A stretch of DNA of 64,000 nt from Zhengitettix transpicula (taxonomy: Eukaryota > Arthropoda > Insecta > Orthoptera > Tetrigidae), in the NCBI GenBank assembly GCA_037074705.1, contig CM073596.1:53038001-53102000 (forward strand), read 5' to 3'. A program made the translations under genes and the position numbers. Each line of letters starts with the position of its first letter. The stretch's first letter is position 1. Below the pieces are notes generated by a model. That model saw only the letters and a list, made by a program, of their open reading frames with translations. It had not been told where the DNA came from and made no database searches. Positions 51,700-61,499 of the stretch are shown piece after piece.

Positions 51700-52760
51700 A
51701 ACACTGTTATTAAAATGATTGCGGGTTGACTAACCAACCCCCTCCATTTTTGGTGCCTGTGGGTGCTTCTTGTCGCCTCGTCGTTAACGTTGCCAGGGAC
51801 TCGTGTGGTCTCTGAACTTTACGAGAAACATAATAAATTAAACGAGCAACGGCTATTATAAAAGAGGGGAACTAATTTGCATGAGCAATTCTTGCACATC
51901 ATGATGCGCCCGCAGTCTTCTTCTACTTGCGGCGGCGACTGCAATCACCATCGAGGTCTTGTGGACTGCAATTAACATGAAAATGGAGCGTCTTTGTGCG
52001 TGTGAGCCTGACGAAGCGTCCTTCAAGGTGCGTTTAAAGGAAAAATAAAATATTTTCAACTCTGCTAAATTGTTCAGTTTTCTTTCAACGGAGGTTAAGA
52101 AAATATGGCAGAGGTCTATGATGCAATTAGCTTTACGTTGCACGGTACAGGCGCCATTATTACCACCTAATTGCCTCCCCTTTTCTTCCATACTTACTAC
52201 CTGACGTGACTCTTCACTATGACGATGGTTTCCTGTCGCTCAAAGTAACAGTGAGTGAATCTTGTGATGTAACGTACATTTACATGAGTGGCTTCAATTA
52301 CTTCTGTTTGTAATAAGCCAATAAGAACAGAAACGTTAAATTTACGACAATATGTATTTTTTTATTTTCAAAGGATCAGGAAAAAATCGACTGTTCCGTG
52401 AAGCGATTCCAGGGCCTCCACTTGTTACATGGGTCCTGTCAATCCGGACGGACTGAAGGGTAGCTCCGATGGTACGAGCTCCCATGTACCTAGTTTCGAT
52501 TTTACCACACCGTGATTACTTTAAATCAGTTTCATATGCCTTAAATGCCTTAGCGTCTTCTGACCTCTGACATGACTGCAATTATTGTAAAGTTTTTCAT
52601 ATTTATGTAAAGAATTTATTCTTCTAATTAGATTATTAATCGCATGTCTCTTATGTTTCAATTTTTTTCTCATTTACAATTTGTCTAAATTTATATATTT
52701 CTTTATTCGTGTTTTTCTATATTTTTCTTATAAGTATTTCCTTTCTGAGTGATGTATTTT
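51700..52760. other. Mixed stretch, 111-codon minus ORF
   Basis: The minus frame at 51,856-52,191 has no recognised domain. It contains an Arg-rich run (AAASRRRLRAHH), but no codon-level sign of selection can be judged by eye. Considered non-coding. Confidence 0.2.
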
Positions 52761-52764
52761 CATA

Positions 52765-53480
52765 GTTCAGGGTGTTTCGGAATTCCTAATAGAGACTTCT
52801 AGGGGTTGTAGAGGAAGTTAGTAGATAAAGTTTTGATAAAGAACCCCACGTCCGTAAATGTGCTATTTGGATGAAAAAATAAGTCTGATAAACAGCAAAG
52901 TCGAGAGTCCGGCGCGTCCGTGGAGCACCACATTCCTAGCTTCGAACGTGCGTATTTCTCGCAGCCGAGACAAAAATTGGTATGGGATGGAGTAAGGCCC
53001 ACAAGTCGCTCTCAGTCCATTTTGTTTTAGTACCGCGAAGCTCTAATTTGGTCCCTTCGACCTCATTTGATGAATAATGGTACACCAAATGGACTAAAAC
53101 ACAGAATATTTAGTTTTTCCTTCCACAATTATCTTATATTCCTCGTCTTTGCTCGTCATGTAGATAAAATAAATTGTCTGCCAAACTTTGTTGGCAGAAT
53201 TGATAGAAATGTAAAGCTTGAGGATGGGAGATCTGAGATAGTCGGCCCAAAGTTGTTGGGTGCGGCCATCCGCGGTCATCTGTAATTCTAATGGAGTGTT
53301 ACACATTACCGTAATGTTTACACACGCAGCGAGACCAGCTCTCGATCTTGTCTTGGTCATTTCCCCCATTGGCTATGTACATAACATCATCGTTGCTTTC
53401 TTAATCTCGCCAGCGCCATCTCGACCAATTATCCCTCAAGCGCAGGGATCGGCCTTTCATGCCAGAATGGATCATCCCAA
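52765..53480. other. Possible decayed transposon or exon block
   Basis: From CAGGGTGTTTCGGAATTCC (52,769) to about 53,480 the composition is more even and ORFs of 67-91 codons occur on the minus strand (52,799-53,002 and 53,094-53,369). The CAGGGTGTTTC edge resembles ends seen in many arthropod repeats. That comparison is from memory of general style, not a match. No transposase or RT motif was recognised. Confidence 0.2.
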
Positions 53481-53754
53481 AGAACATGCGCCGAAATTAT
53501 AATAATTTCGTCAAACCGGCGCCCTTGTACAAAGATGAGGTTGTCAGATGAGATAAGGAAATCAGCTGATCGATATCTTCGGAGAGTCTCTGACGAGTGA
53601 GACGTCAAGGGAACTTGAGCGTAAACACTTTGACAGACACACTCACACTTCGTTATAATAAAACAACGCCAACACCTCAGAGGTTTACTTATTTAATCTA
53701 CATAGATATTGTACCAATTACATACCAGGCACTGTGACTGTATAAAATACCTTA

Positions 53755-54485
53755 TTTATCTATACCTCCCAGTTACTCCCTGCATCTCGCTGTATCTCTT
53801 AGAATCTAGCTTTAAAAATCCTTTAATAATCCTTGAATATTCCTATATCTCCCTTCATCTCGCTTTACCTCCGTGTTTCTCTCGTGTATCTTTCTTTATC
53901 TCACTGTTTCGTCCTATAACTCCCTGAATCTCTCTTTATCTCCCTATAACACCCTTCGTTTGCCTATGACTCCCTTTATCTCCCAATAATTATCGTTATT
54001 TCCTTGGATCTCCATTTTTCTCTCTTGTATCTTCATGTTTTTCTCCTGTATCTTCCTTTATCTCACTCTTTTGCCTATATCTCCATTTATCGTCCTATAA
54101 CTCCCATTATCTCTCTGCTTCTTTCCTGAACCATTTTTTTAACTCACTGTATCTTCCTATAACTCCCGTTACCTCACACATTTTTCTATAAGTATTTTTA
54201 TCTCCCCATAACTCTCTTTATATTCCTATATTCCCATTTATCTCCTTGCGTTTCCCTCTATAATACCCTATATTTCAATAAATCTCAATATATCTGAATA
54301 GATCTCCACACATTTCTCTTTATATACTTGTATGATCTTTCTAATCCGTTTAGTTCCTCGTATCTCCATATATTTCCCTTCAACTTCCTATACCTCCCTT
54401 TGTCTTCTTTATCTTTATACCCATCTCCCCCATATTATCCTATATTTTCTTACATAACCCTATATTTATCTATCTCTATCTCTGT
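53755..54485. repeat. Diverged pyrimidine-rich minisatellite, about 12-bp unit
   Basis: Phrases such as TATCTCCCTTTATCTC, CTATAACTCCC and TATCTCCATTTATC recur throughout, nearly all pyrimidine plus A on the plus strand. The unit is about 12 bp and heavily diverged. The strand asymmetry could support triplex (H-DNA) formation. ORFs of 72-77 codons inside it are low-complexity artefacts. Confidence 0.7.
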
Positions 54486-54489
54486 TAAA

Positions 54490-55300
54490 CATTCTATGCA
54501 TCATGTGAGACTTAATAATAATATTTGCCATTTCGCTCTCAAGCGTATTGGAATATTATAGAATATCTACATCAATATTGCCACCTTCAAATTATTACAA
54601 AGAAGGTCCCTGACGGTTAACACCAACCACTGACATCACATCCATTCCCCCTCAAATGCGAAGACATGGAGTAACGAGCTAAAACTGGTTAACGGTATCG
54701 GGGGCTCTCGCTTTCGAGCAACAGATACAATCGTCAATGGACGCTCGAAATTAACATTACCGGTTCACCGCATCACTCCACCCTACACCAGAAAAAAAAA
54801 CTAGTTTCTAAATAAATTAATTCCCTGGCTGTGTAAAACACGGGCGGCCATCCACTGGCACTTCACACGCACGCGTGCAATTACAGCGACAATCCTGATC
54901 GCCATCACAATATTGTGCGACATTCTCCTCTGTATGTTATTAATATTCTCAATTGTTTGTGTCTCCTTGGCTGAGAGAAACGCTTCATCCATGCTCTTTC
55001 TCTTGGTGTCTTTGAACAATATTTCCTCAGAACGCAGGATGTGACGTCATTAGTGGATTATAACAACCGTTCTGTAAATTACCTCACTTTTTCTAACCAA
55101 GTCAGCCATAAAACTGTCATCAATTCTTCCTCACCCAGGGGAAAGCCATATTTAAACTAACGAAAAACTATAATATTCATTAAATAACTTTTTGGAACGT
55201 ATTAAATCGGAAATGTTGAAAGTATCAACATCAAAATTCATCACTGAAGGAATTTCAGTTAATATTGTTAATTATTAAGGATTCTTTTTTTTCAAATATT
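54490..55300. other. Mixed stretch with TGACGTCA at 55,042-55,049
   Basis: No gene was recognised. A perfect CRE/ATF-type palindrome follows CAGGATG. A 72-codon minus ORF (54,801-55,019) has no recognised domain. Confidence 0.3.
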
Positions 55301-55302
55301 GA

Positions 55303-55345
55303 TAACCTGATGAAGTTACCGAATTAAGGTCGAAACGTCGTGTCT
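55303..55345 (+). ncRNA. Hammerhead-like motif with both core boxes perfect
   Basis: CTGATGA (55,307-55,313), a hairpin segment with ACC/GGT ends, then GAAAC (55,332-55,336), GTC and GTGTC. Both conserved core boxes match the hammerhead consensus. Helix I flanks (GATAAC and GTGTCT) pair over only the first two positions, so the copy is probably partly decayed. Confidence 0.4.
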
Positions 55346-55399
55346 TTACACTACTGTACTTATATTAATTTTATAGGCAACAATGAAACCATATCTGAC

Positions 55400-56250
55400 G
55401 GTTTGGTCATTATATTTATTTAATATCATACAACGTATCAATATTAAATATTTGTTTATTAAACCTATTAATTATTTTTTTTGTCGAATCATTTGTTTTT
55501 AGGGGCTCGCTGATTTCATTCATCATGCAGGTTGTAGTTTACGGTCTTTACTTACTGCCTGATATAGAAATTATTTTATTTTCAGGAGTTGTCTAAGAAG
55601 TAAATGACAGGAAGTGGATAATTGATTCTAGCAGGATATATTGTAATAAGGAGTGAGAAAGACTTTGGGCTATTTTAGTCCTGTTTATGGGCGCCATTAA
55701 ATCTGTCGGCAATGTAATTACCAAGGCTTATAACTCGAGGTTGGGATCGTCCGTCGTAGTACAAGTATTAAGTCATTGAGGGAGATTCCCTTAACCCCCA
55801 ACCGCACCCCCTCCACTTGCGGTCGAAGAAAAGTGCCGTAATTACTCTCTGGACCACGATTAAGAATTTCTGTTTCCCCAGCGTTCGGAGTGCTCATCAT
55901 TAAGTCTCATAAACTTAACGCGAGATTTCTCAATTTATATAATAAATAACAGTAAATTAACCATATATATTAATACAATACTTTTTTAAAAAAATATTCG
56001 ATATTATTTATTATATTTGCTTATATAAGAAATGATACGAAATCTATAGATATTAGTACAATATCTTTCGTAACTACTGTATGATATCGGTAATAAAAAA
56101 TTATTTGACAACTATTGGAGTTCACATTATAGGTAATTAAATAATTTTAAACCCAGTAAAAAAGATTTTATGGTAATTTGAAGTTATAAAATTTATTAAC
56201 GTATATGAATATATAAAAATAATCACATTAAACAGAGAGACGCCATTTTT
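55400..56250. other. AT-rich stretch
   Basis: No gene was recognised. Confidence 0.5.

Positions 56251-56252
<2 letters not shown>

Positions 56253-56287
<35 letters not shown>
56253..56287. repeat. (AT)n microsatellite
   Basis: An uninterrupted AT dinucleotide run of about 35 bp. Confidence 0.95.
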
Positions 56288-56288
<1 letters not shown>

Positions 56289-56289
56289 T

Positions 56290-57240
56290 CGTAATAGAAG
56301 TGTGCAAGGCCTGATTTGTGGAGTCTTTGGTCGGTTACGGAGTCACTTTCCGAGAGGAGAGGTGTTAAAGCCTGAGTAACGGTTTACCGTCGTGCGGGTG
56401 TGGTGGCAAATCCATCCTCGGTGTCAAATAAATATTTGCACAAGTCCGCCTACAGTCGTCTCAGTCAAACTAATTGAGACGTCGCTCTGAGCGACGACAC
56501 AGTGAAAGTGCTAATTAGGTCCTTAACTTAACACCACCATAGATAGATAAGAAAGGATCGGCAAGGCGGTCGGTCGCTTTTGCAGATCACAGACACGTCC
56601 GCAAGTCCACAACGATGTTGTCATCGAAACGTTGCTAATGGGAAAAAAAAATAATAATATTTCAGGGGTCGTACTTGTATTTTGTGTACCTAAAATATTT
56701 TCTGGTCGGACAGTGTTTTATTTTGCGTACAATAACTTGAGTTTTAATGTTTGTGTCCGCTTTTATTGTAATTATACATACGTCGCCTTTGTGTTCCTTA
56801 ATGGCTATTCGAAGGCGCCAGGGGATCTTATTCCTCGCGAGTGTGATTGTTGCACGTGTCGGTCGCGCCACGCAGGCGCCATCATGCTAACTGGCCGGCC
56901 AAGGAAAGGGGCTTGTCTAAATTATTCATCTTCTCTAAGTAACCACGTAAGGTTGCGTAGGCAGCTTCTTTGATAGACTACAAGCGCGAGCCAACTTTCG
57001 CGGTGCGATTCTTCACTCCTTTTCTTTTTTTATTTTGGCCACAAACGCCTGAGGAGAGACGCGTCAGTCACTCATTTCAATTTTTTTTTTCTAATTTATG
57101 TGAGTGTGTTCGTGAATACTCTGTACTGACATCAGCTTTACCAGGGCAAGATTGGAGACACGTAACTTCTACCTTCCGAGGTGTAATCTTATTTATCGCG
57201 GAGAGGTAGAAACGTTCTGATTTCCGCCATTATTAAATTA
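56290..57240. other. GC-richer block with short ORFs
   Basis: Frames of 69-113 codons overlap on both strands (56,632-56,973 plus; 56,662-56,871 minus) without recognisable domains. It contains the GTTGTCATCGAAACGTTGCT repeat at about 56,617. Confidence 0.25.
56605..56675 (+). repeat. GTTGTCATCGAAACGTTGCT element, copy 1
   Basis: An exact 20-bp match starting at 56,617 recurs at 61,736. Both are followed some 25-40 bp later by TATTTCAG and a G/CGTA segment, so about 70 bp are related. The GAAACGTTG box also links it to the hammerhead-like family, but no CTGATGA box precedes it. Confidence 0.55.
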
Positions 57241-57414
57241 CATAAATTTTTCACGGGAATTTTATTTAACACAACAAGGAAATTTCAGTATCGTTCTTGG
57301 ACTTTCATCAGATTTTTTGGTACGTAAAATAATTATTTTTTTGTGTGTACAAAAACGAACGTAATTTCAAATAATAGTAATGATTTACAGCTGTATAGTT
57401 TATTATATTTATTA

Positions 57415-57455
57415 GACACAACGTTTCATCACTGATTGTGACCCATTCAGGTGTA
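57415..57455 (-). ncRNA. Hammerhead-like motif with 4-bp helix I and stem II
   Basis: Minus strand: ACAC, CTGAATG, then stem TCAC/GTGA around AATCA, then TGAAAC, GTT and GTGTC. ACAC pairs with GTGT and TCAC with GTGA, each over 4 Watson-Crick pairs. The first core box is degenerate (CTGAATG for CTGANGA). Confidence 0.35.
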
Positions 57456-57829
57456 CAATTCAGTTATAATTTATTATAAAAAAATTTAGAATAACAAATT
57501 CGTAACGTGCGGTTTGAAAACTTGTTTTAAATATGATATTTTTTTCTGACCAAATGTTTGATGTTTTAAACATTTATTTTTCTAGTTTTAAATACTTAAT
57601 TCCACTGTGAAAGTAATTAAGATCATTTAGGATGAAAAAAATATGACATTCACAATAATGTAAATAAACAAATAACACGGCCTTAAGACAGAAAGTTATT
57701 TATTAACAAAATATATTATTTTATGACCTCTTAAGGTTTAATCAACAGTTTTTAGGACCTTTAAAGGTTTAATCCACAATTTTGAAATTAATGACATATT
57801 TATTTTTAAGAACGATTACAGTTCGGCAT

Positions 57830-57985
57830 AGGATTGAAGCACCCTTATATGTGAGGGTGGAGGTGCAATACATAAAAAAAACTCAAGAAAACTACCGATA
57901 TTGAAGTAGAATCTGGGGTTATGGATGTCGCCGAGTTTAATTAATAGTCTGGGAAACAACAGGTACCAAGTTAGGCCAGAAACAT
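57830..57985 (+). repeat. Repeat related to 61.09-61.24 kb
   Basis: GGGGTTATGGATGTCGCCGAGTTTAATTAA at the 57,915 region aligns with GGGATTATGGATGATCGCTGAGTTTAATTA near 61,147 (split here only for naming). The matches then decay. The 61-kb copy ends in a GC hairpin that may be a Helitron-type terminus. Confidence 0.5.
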
Positions 57986-58404
57986 AATTAAATACTAATT
58001 TAAACTAATTAAATTTTATAACATGTTAACAATGAAGAGTTTTAACATTAAAGATATAATAGTGGAGAGTCAACGATTACAAAAAAGAGAAGAAATAACA
58101 AATATTAACAGGATAAATGATTTCACGTTATGGATTAAACTATTACCGAATAAATAAATATTTAAGAAAATAAAAAGTTTTGGTGTCGCATAAAGATACT
58201 TAGTTTTATATTTATAATAAATTATTGTAGTTGAAAAAGAGGAAACGTTAAACATTCAATTTTTCTGAGGGATACAATTATATGTTTTAAATCAAATTTC
58301 AGCGCCATTTAGGACTGAAAGCAAGATGCTACTAACTTTAATTAAATTAAATATTTTGGGTATATCTTAATTTAATTTTATCAAAATACATGTTTCGATG
58401 GTTC

Positions 58405-58835
58405 AGCAGTCTAAAAAAAATTAGAACCTAGGTTATACAATTTATAAGAAAATGGTTCGCAATATATGCCATTATTTAGCCATGCAGATTCCGTTTGTCC
58501 CCGCTTCCTCCATTTTTCATTCCATTTTTTTTCCATTCTCCATCTACTTTGACACACGACTTGAAGAAGAGCGTCAAGTGTCAGCGTTGTTATGTGAACC
58601 ATATCACTCACTCACTCATTCGCTGAATGAGGATACATTCTCAGCGTTCCATCCTCTGTCTGTCTCTCTCGAAGGCTCATTCGTCTTCTCTTAGCAGGCG
58701 ATAAAGGGGACTATTTTATTCCTTGTTTTTTTCGAAACGACTTCATAATGAATGGCGTTACAAAACGACACACCCCTCGTAACGGTACTTTTACGAGAGA
58801 GACGGTCTGGACGACGCCGCTAAATGGTTGTAGGT
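58405..58835. other. Mixed stretch
   Basis: Short ORFs of 66-80 codons overlap on both strands at 58,411-58,694. No gene was recognised. Confidence 0.3.
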
Positions 58836-58837
58836 TC

Positions 58838-59205
58838 TCTCTGTCTCTGTCTTTACCTCAATATTTAGTTTCCTCTGTCTTTATCGCTATATTTGCCATT
58901 AGTTTTACCTCTATTTTTTCTCAATAATTTCCTTTAAGTTTTCTTCTACATTTACCTCAATATTTTCCTCTACCCTTACTATTATCTTTACCTCCATCTT
59001 TTCCATGATAGTTGATCCTCCATCTTTTTCTCTGCCATTACCTTTATATGTAACCCTTTACCCCTCTGTCTTTACTCTATATTCCATCTGTCTTCACCTC
59101 TACCTTTCCCCCTATCTTAACCTCCAGTTTTTCCTTTATCTTTTGCTCAATCTTTAACTAAGTCTTCACCATTGTCTTTCGTCGAACTTTACTGTCATAT
59201 TTTTT
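58838..59205. repeat. Diverged pyrimidine-rich minisatellite
   Basis: Repeated phrases CTCTGTCTTTACCTC, ATATTTACCTC, CCATCTTTTCC and CTTTACCTC at about 10-20-bp spacing. It resembles the 53.75-kb block in composition and strand bias but has a different core (TTTACCTC versus TATCTCCC). Confidence 0.65.
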
Positions 59206-59209
59206 TTAA

Positions 59210-59620
59210 AAAAAAACTGATTCATGAATCGGATTCCTTTTCTCTAGAACTTTTAAAATAGGTTTATTCCTGGCTGATATTTTATGGTATTATTTTACAA
59301 CGATTTATTTAATTAATTTCATTGAGTTGTCAGTACAAATGTTTCTCCAGATATGTTAACATTCTTCTTATTTTCCCTTTTCCAGTATGGTTAGAGAATT
59401 AAGGTTCTAGGTCTATCTGTCTAGCATTGTTTTTCTTCATGCAATATTTCTTCTAATTTTCTTCCTTGTTTCCTTCACAGTTTCCATCCGCGTCTTTCTA
59501 GGCTCTTCTCCTTTGTCTATTTTCTTGTTACTTTCTCAGCAAATACTGGTTTGAATTGAGAAAGACTTTCCGTCGTGTGGACTGCGAGTGTCCCCGTTCG
59601 AGACTGGGTAGGGCCATAGG
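59210..59620. other. AT-rich stretch
   Basis: No gene was recognised. Confidence 0.4.
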
Positions 59621-59622
59621 AA

Positions 59623-59823
59623 CCCACGCCCACCAGCCAGACACTGGCGCCAGCCTCTCAGGAGCTCTCCACGGGACCTGCCTTCACGCCTTTATTTGCA
59701 CTCAGTCAACAGCTACATAAGGCTGACGTGGATTTTTGCCCCGCAAGAGTCAACAACCTGGCGCAGACCTGCCGTAACAATCACAGTATCATCATCGAGC
59801 GAGTGTTGAAGGGCAACCACTGA
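59623..59823 (+). CDS. Open segment without start codon, possible exon or dead ORF
   Basis: A frame bounded by TAG upstream and TGA at 59,821 stays open for 66 codons and has no ATG. The product starts PTPTSQTLAPASQELSTG (Ser/Thr/Pro-rich). It continues with HKADVDFCPARVNNLAQTC, then an IIIERVLKGNH end. The second half looks protein-like: mixed charged and hydrophobic residues and two Cys. It lies in a GC-rich island within AT-rich DNA, directly after CCATAG, which could serve as a splice acceptor; AATAAA follows at about 59,864. No family was recognised. It could be a terminal exon, a retroelement gag-like fragment or chance. Confidence 0.2.
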   Translation, partial: PTPTSQTLAPASQELSTGPAFTPLFALSQQLHKADVDFCPARVNNLAQTCRNNHSIIIERVLKGNH

Positions 59824-59829
59824 GACCTC

Positions 59830-60400
59830 AGCGGGGTAACTTCCACCTGCTCAGCTAACACCTCAAATAAAAATTGTAACACTACCAAAAAATTAATAAT
59901 AAAATGTTAAAAGAAGAGCAATACGTGTTATTTATGGGTGCGGTGTTTTTAATCGATGTATATATTCCATTGATGAATTGATGCAATTAGACAAATTAAT
60001 ATCACATAACAGACAAAAAAGATTCCGCACTCCTTGTTGCTTTATTCAGATGATTCGCAAGAACGAACTAAAAAAATCACACCAGAAAAATAATTTGTAT
60101 TGGTGAAGTATTGTATAAAAATATTCATTTCCGCTTCGGCGAAGTTCTTGGGAATTGTTTGCGGGTCGAGTGACTTATTCCCTGATATATTTAATGTCGG
60201 CGGAAACAATTAATATTTTATTTGTTTTTACAGCCATTGAGAAATATATTATTCTCTATATTTGTTTTACACCCCACAGACTGTTTAACCCAAAAATGCT
60301 CGAATAATTTTTGCTCAACCAATTAGACGTTTAAGAACTTATCTTATTATATTTTGTTATCATTGAAAGCTTTTGTGTTTGTAGCCTGAGCTTCTGCTGT
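59830..60400. other. AT-rich stretch with inverted retroelement-like motif at 60,021-60,083
   Basis: The minus strand of 60,021-60,083 (TAGTTCGTTCTTGCG then CATCTGAATAAAGCAACAAGG and TGCGGAAT) is a diverged copy of 50,440-50,500. No gene was recognised. Confidence 0.5.
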
Positions 60401-60404
60401 CGTG

Positions 60405-60475
60405 TGTAGTTTTTTTGTGGTTCCCTCGATCACCTGACGAAAGCAAAAGGGATTGAAGGACGTTTTTGTGTGGTA
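60405..60475 (+). repeat. Diverged copy of the 50.46-kb element
   Basis: TCACCTGACGAAAGCAAAAGG, GGATTGAAGGACG and TTTGTGTGGTATTA correspond box by box to 50,465-50,512. CTGACGA still fits the CTGANGA consensus, but the GAAAC box is lost. Confidence 0.5.
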
Positions 60476-61055
60476 TTACATTTTTAAGGATTTTTAATTT
60501 TGTCTGTTTTTGGCTTAAGGACGTTTCAAAAAAAAAAGGAACGAAACGTTGCGCTATACTTTTAATTATATAAATAATGACTATTTATTTACAGAATTAA
60601 ATTACTTTACTAAACACAACCGGACGTCGATTCAGTACCTCCTTTGTGTTTTCAATTGGTTATTTGTTAAGTTTATTTTTTTTTAGCAGAATTAAGTTGA
60701 TGTTGGTTCTAAATGTATGTCTTCATGTCGCCCAGCGCCTGGGACCCTGATCCAAAGTGCAAAGAGACAATGTGCGAGAACAAGTTCAGGGGTACGGCGG
60801 CGGAGGAATTTCAATTTATATGTTTTATCTGTAAGTGCCAAGAGTAGCTAAGTGCATCCGTCCGTGAGTTACGGGACTGAATATATCAGGCTTGTCACTA
60901 GGTACGCCCCCTCTGCTTGAAAAATATCCCTCCGCATTAGTCGCGTCGTTGGCGTTGTGATGGCATTATCCATACACAACAACGACTACAACATCAAGAA
61001 ATCACCTGTTATGATCGTTATATGGCCAGGGCCGGAAAGAAAAGAGGCTGTTGGT
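60476..61055. other. Mixed stretch
   Basis: No gene was recognised. A 69-codon plus ORF (60,957-61,166) runs into the repeats that follow. Confidence 0.3.
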
Positions 61056-61059
61056 ATTG

Positions 61060-61073
61060 GCGGAATATTCCGC
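61060..61073. repeat. GCGGAATATTCCGC palindrome
   Basis: Perfect 14-bp palindrome followed by CCTCGAAACTC, similar to the spacer CTCTCGGAAACC of the tandem copies 0.4 kb away. Confidence 0.6.
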
Positions 61074-61094
61074 CCTCGAAACTCCCGAGGAACC

Positions 61095-61240
61095 AAATTA
61101 AAAATAATTAAAATTTGTAGTAATGAAAAGATACGAGTCAAATCCGGGATTATGGATGATCGCTGAGTTTAATTATGACAACCCGGGCAACGCCGGTTAC
61201 CCAGCTTGCAATTAAATAAACATGGGGGGAATTTAATATA
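61095..61240 (+). mobile_element. Possible non-autonomous Helitron-like 3' end
   Basis: After a segment shared with 57.9 kb comes ACAACCCGGGCAACGCCGG followed by TTACCCAGCTTGC. The AACCCGG/CCGGTT arms form a GC hairpin, with one bulged C, about 10 bases before CTTG. Helitrons end in such a hairpin followed by CTRR; CTTG is one base off. No Rep/helicase protein is present. The 57.9-kb copy has lost the hairpin. Confidence 0.25.
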
Positions 61241-61429
61241 ATCACAAGGATGGGAGAGTGAAAAAATGTAACTAATCGATTTCTAGATCAGTGAAATTCG
61301 TTGTTTGGCTAGGAACAGGTTAAAATTATATTTTCGAAGCGTGTGATAAATTACGGTGATAATTATGACGTACATTTGTGAAAGGAATAATACGTGGTCC
61401 TTGATCCATTTTTCCGAGTATTTTCAGAT

Positions 61430-61493
61430 GCGGAATATTTCGCTCTCGGCAATCGCGGAATAATCCGCTCTCGGAAACCGCGGAATATTCCGC
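61430..61493. repeat. Three 25-bp tandem repeats with palindromic core
   Basis: Cores at 61,430-61,443 (GCGGAATATTTCGC), 61,455-61,468 (GCGGAATAATCCGC) and 61,480-61,493 (GCGGAATATTCCGC) are spaced exactly 25 bp. The spacer is TCTCGGCAATC or TCTCGGAAACC. Solitary copies occur at 61,060 and 46,963. The core holds nGAAnnTTCn, the arrangement bound by heat-shock factor; a further GAA lies in the spacer. Binding is inferred. Confidence 0.75.
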
Positions 61494-61499
61494 TCGCGT

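Larger units (their letters stand above)
57242..58400. other. AT-rich stretch
   Basis: No gene was recognised. Besides the motif at 57.43 kb, the minus strand of about 57,280-57,313 has CTGATGAAAGTCCAAG followed by TACTGAAATTT, another decayed copy. Confidence 0.45.

Noticed and set aside
59590..59612. tRNA or tRNA-derived SINE (GTTCGAGACTGG, B-box-like)
   Set aside because: No A box or acceptor stem at the right distance and no cloverleaf.
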